DNA of 64,000 nt from an uncultured SAR116 cluster alpha proteobacterium (lineage in GTDB: Bacteria > Pseudomonadota > Alphaproteobacteria > Puniceispirillales > Puniceispirillaceae): contig CABYOG010000001.1 of NCBI GenBank assembly GCA_902520575.1, forward strand, positions 11,795 to 75,794. Reading direction: 5' to 3'. The position numbers and the translations under genes are program-made. This document shows positions 42,056-51,193 of this stretch, piece after piece. Numbering within the stretch: position 1 is the stretch's first letter; the number at the start of each line of letters is the position of its first letter. Under the pieces are notes generated by a model. It saw only the letters and a list, made by a program, of their open reading frames with translations. It had not been told where the DNA came from and made no database searches.

Positions 42056-43666
42056 TCAGCAATCCCTAAGGATTAAGTCTGCTGCTTTTTCAGCAATCAT
42101 GAGTGTTGGTGCATTGGTATTTGCAGATGTAATTAAGGGCATAATAGACGCATCTACAACCCTTAAGCCATCCACACCATGCACACGTAAGTCAGGAGAC
42201 ACAACTGCCTCCTTATCTACACCCATCTTACAGGTTCCAACCGGATGATATACGGTACCACCACCTTGGCGAATGGCTCTCAAAATTTCTTTATCACTTT
42301 TTACATCAATTCCAGGCACAACTTCTTCTTCCCAGAGGTCCCGGAATTTAGGTTGTACATAAATCTCTCGGAGAATTTTTATACCCTCAATCATGGTTTT
42401 TTGGTCAAGCTCTTCGCAAAGATAATTAGGCTCAATTCTTGGACTCTCATTTGGGTCTTGAGAGGTAATTTCGATTTTTCCACGGGAGCTTGGATGACAT
42501 TGCCATATGGCACTGGTAAAACCTGAATATTTGTGCAGTGGCTCGCCCGGCTTGTCTACAGACAATGGCATTATAAACAGCTGAAGGTCAGGCTTTTGGT
42601 CAGGGGCAAACTTTGTTCGCATTGCCCCGCCAACCTGACCTGCTCCCACAGTGAGTGCTCCTTTTCCGTTTATTGCCCAATCCAAGCCCATCTTTATAAG
42701 AGAAAAGGGATTCCTTATCTGATTATTTAGAGATTTTTTCGACCGCATTCTTACAATCGTTCTCATCTGATAATGGTCTTGAAGGTTTTTTCCCACTCCA
42801 TTACTGTTCGATACCACATCAATCTCGAAGTTTTTGAGCAGTTTTCCCGGACCGATTCCAGATAGTTGTAAAATTTGAGGAGACTGTATTGAACCTGCCG
42901 ATAGTATTATTTCAGCTTCGGCGAAAACCTCAGAGACGACACCTTCTCTTGATAGTTGAACACCAATTGCTCTTTTGTTCTTGAAAAGAATTTTTGTTAC
43001 CATTGTATTTGTAAATATGGTAAGGTTTTTTCTGTTTTTGATTGGATTTAAAAAGGCGCTTGCAGAACTGCTTCGCCACCTTGAGCCAATGGAAAGATGA
43101 TATCCCCCTACACCTTCAGTGGTTTCTGCATTGAAATCTGGGTTTGAAGGGAGACCGTACTCATTCGCCGCCTCAAGCCACGCTTCGCAATGTGGGTGTT
43201 GATTTCGCAATTGGGAGACTTGAAGTTCTCCGTGTTGTCCATGAAATTGCGAAGGAGGTCCTTTATAGCATTCTAATTTTCTGAAGTATGGAAGCACTTC
43301 TTGATATGACCATCCTTTATTGCCAAGGGATGCCCAATCATTAAAATTTTCGTGTTGTCCACGAATAAATATTAGTCCATTAATGCTGCTCGAGCCGCCA
43401 ATCACACGTCCGCGTGGCCAATTAACAACCCGTCCGTCAAAGCCTGTACTTGGTTCTGTTGCAAAATGTCTTGATACGTCTGGGTTGTTCATTGTTTTAT
43501 AATAACCAACGGGCAGCTTCAGCCAGAAACCGTTATTCCATCCGCCAGCCTCAATGAGTAAAATACGGTTGTTTGGTCTTGCGCTCAGTCGATTTGCAAG
43601 AAGACACCCTGCTGAACCAGCGCCTATTACTATATGAGTGAAATTTTGAACGTTTGTCTGATTCAT
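42056..43666 (-). CDS. GMC-family FAD alcohol dehydrogenase/oxidase (choline dehydrogenase-like)
   Basis: This is a 536-residue GMC flavoprotein with FAD motif GAGSAG at 15-20, the GMC signature block NWPRGRVIGGSSSINGLIFIRG near residue 83 and second signature GSIQSPQILQLSGIG near residue 257. The active-site pair is His474 in YHPVGTCKMG and Asn518 in TSANTNAPT. It should oxidise an alcohol, passing electrons to oxygen or an acceptor. It is the first of three GMC paralogues in this region and is upstream of the semialdehyde-type dehydrogenase on the same strand. Confidence 0.87.
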   Translation of the reverse strand: MNQTNVQNFTHIVIGAGSAGCLLANRLSARPNNRILLIEAGGWNNGFWLKLPVGYYKTMNNPDVSRHFATEPSTGFDGRVVNWPRGRVIGGSSSINGLIFIRGQHENFNDWASLGNKGWSYQEVLPYFRKLECYKGPPSQFHGQHGELQVSQLRNQHPHCEAWLEAANEYGLPSNPDFNAETTEGVGGYHLSIGSRWRSSSASAFLNPIKNRKNLTIFTNTMVTKILFKNKRAIGVQLSREGVVSEVFAEAEIILSAGSIQSPQILQLSGIGPGKLLKNFEIDVVSNSNGVGKNLQDHYQMRTIVRMRSKKSLNNQIRNPFSLIKMGLDWAINGKGALTVGAGQVGGAMRTKFAPDQKPDLQLFIMPLSVDKPGEPLHKYSGFTSAIWQCHPSSRGKIEITSQDPNESPRIEPNYLCEELDQKTMIEGIKILREIYVQPKFRDLWEEEVVPGIDVKSDKEILRAIRQGGGTVYHPVGTCKMGVDKEAVVSPDLRVHGVDGLRVVDASIMPLITSANTNAPTLMIAEKAADLILRDC

Positions 43667-43767
43667 TGCCTATTTCCAGTCTTTCTACAAATGAAGTGTC
43701 TATTAAACAGAGAAACAATACAATGGCATTATCAAACAATTTCAGCGTTATAGTTCAGGCTTTGGCC

Positions 43768-44604
43768 CTAATTCTTTGAAATCTTACTGGCTATTCTGAA
43801 AGAAACTAGTCCTGCTCCAACAATCAATGCACAGCCTATGAAAATTATGAAGTTAAACTCGTCCTTAAAGAAAAATATACCGATTGAAGATGCAAAAAGT
43901 AATTGTAAATAGGCAAATGGCTGGATAGTGGCGGCTTCAACTGTTGATAAAGCTTTGATCAATAAGAAATGTCCAAACGCACCTACTACGCACAAAGCTC
44001 CCATCCAGAACCAGTCGCTACCTTTTGGAGGGTCCAAATGAAATACTAATAGGAAAAGCATCGCAGAGCCCCCAACGGTTGCCGCCCAAAAAAGACTTGT
44101 ATAAGCATCGTCAGTCTTTGAAGCAAAACGTGTAAGTATTCCATATATTGCCATTAAAACCGCTGCTGAAATTGCAAGAATACTTCCTGAATTAACAAGA
44201 TTTGTGTCAGGTCTTAGAATCAAAATAACGCCAATAAAGCCTACTATAACTGCAATCCACTGACGCCAGCTTACATGTTCAGATAAAAGTGGTGCCGAGA
44301 GCGCCAATATAATTAATGGATAGCTTGCGAATATTGAATGGAAATTCACAAGACCGTCCCTTACGGTACTCATAATTGCGAGCGAACTCATAAGTGCCAA
44401 AATAAGGCCGCGAATGATCTGTAATGGCGCATTTTTTGTGGATGCCATTCTCTTTAGGCTACCAATTATAAAGTGCCCGTAAAAAAGAACAAAAACTATA
44501 AAAAATGCATATCTAATTGCCACTGTTGTAATGACATTATAGTTCTCTGCTAAGTGTCGTGAAAGACCATCTTGGACTGCAAAGCAGACCATGGCAACGA
44601 CCAT
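43768..44604 (-). CDS. EamA/DMT family transporter
   Basis: The 278-residue ten-span protein has EamA repeats: FAVQDGLSRHLAENYNVITTVAIRYAFF near the N-terminus, LPL-type ALSAPLLSEHVSWRQWIAVIVGFIGVILILRP closing repeat one and TIQPFAYLQLLFASSIGIFFFKDE in repeat two. An AAGGA ribosome site lies nine bases from the ATG at 44604. It lies about 100 bases upstream of the GMC gene on the same strand. Substrate unknown; export of an intermediate is a possible role. Confidence 0.8.
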   Translation of the reverse strand: MVVAMVCFAVQDGLSRHLAENYNVITTVAIRYAFFIVFVLFYGHFIIGSLKRMASTKNAPLQIIRGLILALMSSLAIMSTVRDGLVNFHSIFASYPLIILALSAPLLSEHVSWRQWIAVIVGFIGVILILRPDTNLVNSGSILAISAAVLMAIYGILTRFASKTDDAYTSLFWAATVGGSAMLFLLVFHLDPPKGSDWFWMGALCVVGAFGHFLLIKALSTVEAATIQPFAYLQLLFASSIGIFFFKDEFNFIIFIGCALIVGAGLVSFRIASKISKN

Positions 44605-44785
44605 AAATCTTATTCCTTTTTGAGAGTTTGTGGAAATTATAAAGTCCTTCCGAATGCTGCTATTCTAAATCCTTGAATCATCCAGAACACCTTTCCTCAA
44701 TTAATTTGTCAATCTTCAAACAAGAGGTACTATCAAATGGAAGAGTTAAACGCAGCAAACCTCAAAACTGCTATTGGAGTTGGTA

Positions 44786-45718
44786 ATGAACGAAATTAAC
44801 GTTTCACATCATTATTTGGATGTTGACGGGATTAAATGGCATTGGGTAGAGCAAGGTGAGGGCACACCAATTGTTCTTCTACACGGAATTCCAGAGAGTT
44901 GGCAGTGTTGGAAACATCAAATCCCAAGTTTATCAAAACAATTTCGCGTTATAGCTGTCGACTTAAAAGGGTATGGTAAGTCTGGTAAAGAGGACGGTGA
45001 TTATTCAATGACCGCGGTAGCCTCAGAAATAATCAAACTTCTCAATTGTATTGAAGTAAGTAATTTTCATTTGGCTGGACATGATTGGGGTGTTGCCATC
45101 TCCGATAATATAATAAATCAAGCACCGGATCGTGTGTTGCGATATATTCGTTGTTGTTTGTCTCTGCATGAATATGACCCTCGTAATTCTCTGCATCATC
45201 AGTGGAATGCTGAGAATGTAGAGGAGGCTGCAAAATTAATGAATAAAGCTGAAGCTTACGTGAGAGTTTGGTTTGAGAGCTCCTGCAAGCCCGACCTCGT
45301 GCCTTCAGATGCTGAGCTGGAAGAAATAATTTTGGAGTTTTCAGAACCAGGAACAGGGGATGCCATTCCTCGGTATTTCCGTGATATTAGAAAAAGTGAG
45401 CCGGTTGACCTTTCAAAATTTAAAATGCCAATTTTGTATATTCATGGTGAGCATGATCCCCGTCAACCAATTGAATATTGTATTGGTATGGATGACTATT
45501 TGCCTGGGCTTGAGGCAATTTTAGTTTTGGACTCTGGGCATTTTGTGACACGTGAAAGGCCTCTTGAAGTAACGAATGCAATGGTTTGGTTTCTAAATTC
45601 AATGCTCGCATCTGGCCTTCCAATCTTCGAACGCTCAAGACATTACGGGTTGCCTACTCGGCCAGTCAAAGACCCCAAAACACAATTTGGGGTTAATGCA
45701 GTGACAACAAAGAAGTAA
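44786..45718 (+). CDS. Alpha/beta hydrolase with Asp nucleophile (epoxide hydrolase/dehalogenase-like)
   Basis: This 310-residue hydrolase has the oxyanion motif HGIPESW at 33-39, nucleophile Asp100 in AGHDWGV, an acid in HGEHDPRQ (Asp224) and His252 in DSGHFV. An aspartate nucleophile in GHDWG places it with soluble epoxide hydrolases and haloalkane/haloacetate dehalogenases, not with serine esterases. I chose ATG 44786 (MNEINVSHHY), which has GGAG six bases upstream. It precedes an enolase-superfamily gene by 47 bases. It probably opens an epoxide or similar electrophilic carbon in the local pathway. Confidence 0.8.
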   Translation: MNEINVSHHYLDVDGIKWHWVEQGEGTPIVLLHGIPESWQCWKHQIPSLSKQFRVIAVDLKGYGKSGKEDGDYSMTAVASEIIKLLNCIEVSNFHLAGHDWGVAISDNIINQAPDRVLRYIRCCLSLHEYDPRNSLHHQWNAENVEEAAKLMNKAEAYVRVWFESSCKPDLVPSDAELEEIILEFSEPGTGDAIPRYFRDIRKSEPVDLSKFKMPILYIHGEHDPRQPIEYCIGMDDYLPGLEAILVLDSGHFVTRERPLEVTNAMVWFLNSMLASGLPIFERSRHYGLPTRPVKDPKTQFGVNAVTTKK

Positions 45719-45765
45719 AGATGCTCCGTCTAAAAATATAAATTTTTGAAACAAGGGTTCGGTAA

Positions 45766-46884
45766 ATGATAAAGATACGAAGCTTGGAAACAGCTGTTTA
45801 CAGATATCCTCTTAAAACTCCTGTTCAGACATCTTTTGGAATCATGCGCGACCGCCCGATGGTTTTAGTTAAGCTGTTAGACGACGAGGGTGTTACTGGG
45901 ATTGGTGAAATTTGGTGTAATTTTCCTTCGGTTGGAGCAGAACATCGCGCTAATCTGGTTAACAGCATTTTCTCACCATTACTCTCATCTCAGACATTTG
46001 AAAGCCCAGAAGATGCTTTTGATTACTTGACAAAAAATACGTGGGTTTTGGGACTTCAGACTGGAGAATTCGGTCCATTGGCTCAAAGCATTGCAGGCAT
46101 TGATATAGCGCTCAATGACCTTTTCGCTCGTAAGTTATCAAAGCCTTTATGGGAATTCTATGGTGGAAAAAAAAGTGAAGTACCTATTTACGCGAGTGGA
46201 ATAAATCCAAAGGGCGCTGAAAAAATGGCTGAAAATGCGTTAGACAAAGGGTTTAAAGCTCTCAAGCTAAAGATAGGTTTTGATAAGAAGAAAGACATTC
46301 AAAATATAAAGTCTCTCAAAACACTTGTAGGTGAAAATGAAAAGCTCATGACTGATGCTAACCAGGCCTGGGATGTGAATGAAGCCCTGCAAATGATGGA
46401 TAAAATTTCAGAATATAATTTATCATGGTTGGAGGAACCAATACCAGTTGACCGTCCCAGCGATGAATGGAGAAAATTACATGAGACTGGCACAACGCCC
46501 CTTGCTGGCGGTGAGAATGTCATGGGAGTGCAGGGGTTTAACAGCTTGCTTTCTGAAGGCGTGTTAGACGTGATTCAGCCAGATTTAGCTAAATGGGGAG
46601 GGTTAACAAAAACCATTCCTGTTGCTCAAAAAATAATATCTTCCCGAAAGAGTTATTGCCCCCATTATCTTGGAGGCGGTGTTGGTTTAGTTGCTTCGGC
46701 TCATGCTTTGGCAGCAGTGGGTGGGAATGGAATGCTTGAAGTTGATTTCAACAATAATCCACTTCGTTCATTAATTGTTGACCCTATGTTAGATAAATCA
46801 TCAGGTTCTATGGAATTAGGAAAAGGCTATGGTTTAGGAATTGAGTTTGATTTTAAGCAGATTGAAGAATTCAGAGTTCTTTAA
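45766..46884 (+). CDS. Enolase-superfamily enzyme, mandelate racemase subgroup
   Basis: This is a 372-residue protein with the two-domain enolase-superfamily form. The catalytic set of mandelate racemase is all present at matching spacing: KLK with Lys167/Lys169, metal ligands Asp197 (TDAN), Glu223 or Glu224 (WLEEP) and Glu250 (GGEN), and the Asp273/His300 dyad (QPDLAKWGG and PHYLGGG). Such enzymes abstract a proton next to a carboxylate and racemise, epimerise or dehydrate hydroxy acids or sugar acids. The substrate cannot be fixed. It follows the hydrolase gene on the same strand with AAGGG eight bases before the ATG. Confidence 0.85.
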   Translation: MIKIRSLETAVYRYPLKTPVQTSFGIMRDRPMVLVKLLDDEGVTGIGEIWCNFPSVGAEHRANLVNSIFSPLLSSQTFESPEDAFDYLTKNTWVLGLQTGEFGPLAQSIAGIDIALNDLFARKLSKPLWEFYGGKKSEVPIYASGINPKGAEKMAENALDKGFKALKLKIGFDKKKDIQNIKSLKTLVGENEKLMTDANQAWDVNEALQMMDKISEYNLSWLEEPIPVDRPSDEWRKLHETGTTPLAGGENVMGVQGFNSLLSEGVLDVIQPDLAKWGGLTKTIPVAQKIISSRKSYCPHYLGGGVGLVASAHALAAVGGNGMLEVDFNNNPLRSLIVDPMLDKSSGSMELGKGYGLGIEFDFKQIEEFRVL

Positions 46885-46937
46885 ATCGTTTTGAGTTTTG
46901 AATGTTACGCAAGAAAACTTAGATCTCGTTCAAATTT

Positions 46938-48560
46938 TCAATTTCTTCCTAAAATCAGGTCAGCGCCTTTCTCTGCTATCATCATAACAGCAGCGTTTAA
47001 GTTCGCTGACACCATTGTTGGCATAATTGAAGCGTCTATAACACGTAAGTTCTGGATACCATGCACTTTTAATTGATGGTCAACAACTGACATTCGATTG
47101 GTTTTTGGCCCCATTTGGCAAGTGCCCATTAAATGATATATCGACTGACCGATCTCACGAGCTGAGTTTAAAAGCTCATCGTTTGAAACACAGTGCATTC
47201 CAGGATAGGTCTCCTCTACAAAATATGGTTTGAGAGCGTTGGTCTGCGTCAGCCCCCGGCAAATTTTTATTGCCTCTACTATAACTCTTTGATCAATGTC
47301 TGCTTGAAGATAGTTAGGCTGGATTTCTGGATTATGAAACGGGTCAGTGTTTTTTGCTCTAACATAGCCGAAACTTTCTGGCCTGTGTTGCCACGTAGCT
47401 AGAGTAAAACCCGCATCTCTTTCCAAGGTAGATTGCATTCCATGTTGATGGGTCCCAGGGGTAAAGTTGATTTGAATGTCAGGTTGGTCTAGATTTTTAT
47501 CAGACCGCAGGAAACAAAAAATTGCGGTAGGACCAAGTTCTAGAATTGAACGTCTTCCGATAAAGTATTTAAATATTTCCCCTAAAAGAGGTAAGCCTCT
47601 GGCCCGATTGTTAATTGTGTTCACACCTTCCACGCGGCAGGTAAGGCGTGTTGCATAATGGTCCCTTAAGTTCTCACCAACACCTGGCAGTTCATGTTTA
47701 ATCTTGCCACCAATTTTTTGAAGCAATTTTGAACAACCAACACCAGATAATTGCAGTAAGTGAGGTGAGTTAATTGCTCCTGCTGATAAAATTATTTCTT
47801 TATTTGCATAAATTGTTTTTTCTGCTTCCGCGCTTTTGCCGATCACGCAAGAGATTCCAATTGCCTTTTGTTTACTAAATATAATTCGCGTTACATGTGC
47901 GTGAGTTAGGATTTCAAGGTTTTGTCTTTTCCTTGCAGGATTTAGGAAGGCCCGAGATGCGCTCATCCTCGTTCTTCCTTTAACTGTTCTTTGAAGGTAG
48001 GATATACCCTCTTGATCTGCCCCATTATAGTCGGGGTTTTTCTTTATTCCTAAGCTTTCTGCTCCATCCATAAAGGCTTCGCATAGTGTGTCATTCCAAT
48101 TTAAGTCACTAATTGTGACCTCCCCAGTGGCACCCCGATAACTCTGGTCTTCTTTTGAAACATAGCTTTCAAAGCGCTTAAAATATGGGAGTATGTCATC
48201 GTATGACCATCCTGAATTCCCCATTTGAGCCCATACGTCAAAATCCATTTTTTGCCCACGATTAAAGCCCATGCCATTAATTGAACTTGAGCCGCCCAGC
48301 ACTTTTCCTCTGGGTGCTGGGATGATGCGACCGTTGGTTCCCTCTGAGGGACTGCTTTCATACATCCAGTTAAAATTCGGGTTAACTAGTGTTTTCATGA
48401 AACCAGCCGGGATATACAAAATTGGGTGCCAGTCACGTCCACCAGCTTCTAAAACCAAAACGCTGTGCTTGCCGCATGCACTAAGGCGGTTAGCAAGAAT
48501 ACATCCTGCACTTCCAGCACCCACTATGATGTAGTCGAAAGTTGTTTGGTTAATTTGCAT
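46938..48560 (-). CDS. GMC-family FAD alcohol dehydrogenase/oxidase
   Basis: This is a 540-residue GMC flavoprotein with GAGSAG at 14-19, the signature APRGKVLGGSSSINGMGFNRG near residue 83 and GAINSPHLLQLSGVG near 258. The active-site positions are His476 in YHLMGTCQMG and Asn522 in SANLNAAV. The latter replaces the more usual NTNAP and may alter the substrate pocket. It lies 33 bases downstream of the BVMO-like gene on the same strand, so alcohol oxidation followed or preceded by Baeyer-Villiger-type chemistry is a reasonable inference. Confidence 0.86.
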   Translation of the reverse strand: MQINQTTFDYIIVGAGSAGCILANRLSACGKHSVLVLEAGGRDWHPILYIPAGFMKTLVNPNFNWMYESSPSEGTNGRIIPAPRGKVLGGSSSINGMGFNRGQKMDFDVWAQMGNSGWSYDDILPYFKRFESYVSKEDQSYRGATGEVTISDLNWNDTLCEAFMDGAESLGIKKNPDYNGADQEGISYLQRTVKGRTRMSASRAFLNPARKRQNLEILTHAHVTRIIFSKQKAIGISCVIGKSAEAEKTIYANKEIILSAGAINSPHLLQLSGVGCSKLLQKIGGKIKHELPGVGENLRDHYATRLTCRVEGVNTINNRARGLPLLGEIFKYFIGRRSILELGPTAIFCFLRSDKNLDQPDIQINFTPGTHQHGMQSTLERDAGFTLATWQHRPESFGYVRAKNTDPFHNPEIQPNYLQADIDQRVIVEAIKICRGLTQTNALKPYFVEETYPGMHCVSNDELLNSAREIGQSIYHLMGTCQMGPKTNRMSVVDHQLKVHGIQNLRVIDASIMPTMVSANLNAAVMMIAEKGADLILGRN

Positions 48561-48593
48561 ACTCCGTCCTAAAAATTCTTCTTCTATTGATTT

Positions 48594-50210
48594 TTAAGAG
48601 CTTATTTTAAAGCCAGTATATCCGCCAGCTGCCACAGTTTCGCACTCGTCACGATAATTGTTTAAACCGTTAGCATAAGGCATAAAAACTCTTGGTTTTC
48701 CTGGTATATTAGCTCCTAGATACCAAGAGTGACCTGCTTTGGGCATGAGTGTTTTATTGGCTATTTCAGTCACATATTTTGTCCAATTCTCTGCATCAAT
48801 TTCTTTGGCCTCCACTTTAGTCATATTAGAGTTCGTTAAATATTTCAGGAGCTGAGTTATCCAATCTACATGCTGTTCAATTGATCTTGGCATGTTTGTG
48901 AGAACAGATGGGCTCCCTGGGCCAGTTATTGTAAAAAGATTGGGAAAATTAGGAATTGCCAAACCTAAATAAGTTTGAGGACCGCTACGCCAGAAATCCT
49001 CAAGTCTAATACCATTCTTGCCAATCAGACCCAATTTTTGCAACGAGCCGGTCATAGCATCGAAACCAGTTGCGAAAACAAGAATATCAACCCTAATTTT
49101 TTTCCCATCCTCAAAAATAATTCCATTTTTATCGCACGATTTAATTGGACTAGTTCTCAAGTTTATGAGTTCGACATTATTTCGGTTAAAAGTTTCAAAA
49201 TAGTTTGTGTCTATGGGCGGCCTTTTTGTCCCAAAGGGATGGTCAACAGGAGAGAGGTTCTTGGCAGTTTCCGCATCCTCAACGATTTCAGATATTTTTT
49301 TGCGGATGAACTCTGATATTATTTCATTTGAGTTTTCATCTAGGATTATATCATCAAAGCTTTCCCTAAAACTTAATCCTCCTTTTTTCCAATTATTCTC
49401 GAGAATTGCTGAACGCTCTTTCTCGTCCGTTTCACAAAGTTTTCGTGGGGGCGCTTTCCATGGGTGACCATGGCGGGAATCCAACATTTTCTCCCGCCAC
49501 ATTTCAATTTTAGATATGAATTCAGAATGAAAGTTTTCCTCTAATTTGTGGTTTCTAGCAGGTACGCTGAAATTTGGTGTGCGCTGCAATACAAAGAGTT
49601 CTTTTGCCTCCTCAGCAATAACTGGGATTGCTTGTATTCCTGAAGAGCCAGTGCCAATTACTGCTACTGATTTATTTTGAAATTCAATTTTTTCATTAGG
49701 CCACTCTCCAGTGAAATAAATTTCCCCTTTGAATGTGGATAATTGAGGAATTTCAGGCTTGTTCGTGGATGACAAGCAACCTACAGCGGTGATCAAGAAT
49801 TTGGATGAATAAACTTTTCCAGACTCAGAGGTAAGACTCCAAATCTCCTTGTTTTCGTCCCAAGAACAAGAACAAATTCGTTCATTGAAATGAATGTCTT
49901 TTTTTAAGCTTAACTTATCAGCGCAGTAATTGAGATAATTTTGAATTTCTTCTTGGGCAGGATATCTCTCTGACCACTTCCATTCCTTTAATATTTCATC
50001 ATTGAAGTAATAACAGTACGTATGGCTTTCTGAGTCACATCTAGCCCCTGGATATCGGTTCCAATACCAAGTTCCTCCGACCCCATCACCAGCCTCAATT
50101 ATTTTTGCGTCTAAATTAAGTTGGTCTCGGAGACAATAGAGCTGATAAAGGCCAGAAAAACCAGCACCTATAATCAAAGCTTCGTGATGTTGAATTTTCT
50201 GATTGCTCAT
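48594..50210 (-). CDS. Baeyer-Villiger monooxygenase-like flavoprotein with altered fingerprint
   Basis: This 538-residue protein has two Rossmann motifs, GAGFSG at 15-20 for FAD and GTGSSG at 186-191 for NADPH, and the BVMO-type GGTWYWNRYPGARCDSES block at 45-62. The type I BVMO fingerprint FxGxxxHxxxWP appears as FKGEIYFTGEWP at 160-171, so Phe166 replaces the conserved His. A second BVMO motif region, FATGFDAMTG, is present near residue 378. It probably oxygenates a ketone or acts as an oxidase, and activity may differ from canonical BVMOs. The gene is A/T-rich even for this region. It is upstream of a GMC gene. Confidence 0.8.
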   Translation of the reverse strand: MSNQKIQHHEALIIGAGFSGLYQLYCLRDQLNLDAKIIEAGDGVGGTWYWNRYPGARCDSESHTYCYYFNDEILKEWKWSERYPAQEEIQNYLNYCADKLSLKKDIHFNERICSCSWDENKEIWSLTSESGKVYSSKFLITAVGCLSSTNKPEIPQLSTFKGEIYFTGEWPNEKIEFQNKSVAVIGTGSSGIQAIPVIAEEAKELFVLQRTPNFSVPARNHKLEENFHSEFISKIEMWREKMLDSRHGHPWKAPPRKLCETDEKERSAILENNWKKGGLSFRESFDDIILDENSNEIISEFIRKKISEIVEDAETAKNLSPVDHPFGTKRPPIDTNYFETFNRNNVELINLRTSPIKSCDKNGIIFEDGKKIRVDILVFATGFDAMTGSLQKLGLIGKNGIRLEDFWRSGPQTYLGLAIPNFPNLFTITGPGSPSVLTNMPRSIEQHVDWITQLLKYLTNSNMTKVEAKEIDAENWTKYVTEIANKTLMPKAGHSWYLGANIPGKPRVFMPYANGLNNYRDECETVAAGGYTGFKISS

Positions 50211-50365
50211 TTAATTGCCTCTAAATTGCTCCAGACTAAAATCTGAAAGTCACACGCTCTTGTTTTACTTCAAAGAGTAAACGCCATCTAAAATATTTCA
50301 ATCAACAAAGATTTGTTTTCTTCAGATCAATGTGGTGCAATTAAACAGTAATTGGGAGCCAAACT

Positions 50366-51142
50366 ATGATTGACGTTTCGCAAAAATCAATTGTTGTGAC
50401 CGGGGGTGCGAGCGGCATTGGAGCAGCAGTTTGTACTGCAGCGATTGAACAGGGTGCCTATATTGGCGTAATTGACATAGATGAAGACGCCGGGCGCACT
50501 ATTTGTGGAAAATTAGGTGATAAAGCTTTTTTTGCAGCCGGAAATGTTGAATCTGAAAGTTCGATGAATGAGGCAATATCAAAGTTAAGTTCTGATATGC
50601 CTAATTTTAATGGTGCTGTTTGTTGTGCGGGGGTGATGCCAACACGAGAGCCAATAGTTGAGGCTCCATTAGAAAATTTTGATAGGGTGCTAAAAAATCA
50701 CCTTAATGGCACCTTTTTAACTTGTAAGTTATTAGGGAAGAAAATGCTTCAACATGGAGGTGGCTCAATAGTCACTCTATCTTCAGTTCTAGCAATAAGG
50801 CCAGGTCCAGTTCTTGCCTATGGTGCCGCAAAAGCAGGAATTATTAATTTAACGCAATCTTTAGCTGTGCAGTGGGGCAAAAAAAATATTCGAGTGAACG
50901 CTATTTGTCCTGGTTGGGTTGATACCCCATTCATAAGAAAACAAGAGGCAACGGGTCGTGATTTATCGCCCATAATCGAAATGACACCTCTCGGTAGACT
51001 GGCAGAACCTCATGAAATTTCGAATGTTGTTATGTTTCTTTTGTCCGACGCATCTAGTGCAGTTACTGGCTCTGCGCTCGTTGTTGATTGCGGTATTACT
51101 TTAGCCGGTGGTTACATGCCATATGGAAGATTGCCTGATTGA
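50366..51142 (+). CDS. Short-chain dehydrogenase/reductase (classical SDR)
   Basis: This 258-residue classical SDR has GGASGIG at 13-19 for cofactor binding and the catalytic Ser140, Tyr152 and Lys156 (YGAAKAG). The acidic residue after the second strand (VIDIDE) suggests NAD preference. It would interconvert a hydroxyl and a keto group. It has GGGAG seven bases before the ATG and is 51 bases upstream of the YihU-like reductase, so the two are probably one unit. Confidence 0.86.
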   Translation: MIDVSQKSIVVTGGASGIGAAVCTAAIEQGAYIGVIDIDEDAGRTICGKLGDKAFFAAGNVESESSMNEAISKLSSDMPNFNGAVCCAGVMPTREPIVEAPLENFDRVLKNHLNGTFLTCKLLGKKMLQHGGGSIVTLSSVLAIRPGPVLAYGAAKAGIINLTQSLAVQWGKKNIRVNAICPGWVDTPFIRKQEATGRDLSPIIEMTPLGRLAEPHEISNVVMFLLSDASSAVTGSALVVDCGITLAGGYMPYGRLPD

Positions 51143-51193
51143 TAAGAAAAATGGGTTATGTAATTTATCTCTTTTGATTTTTGGAAAGCAGTT

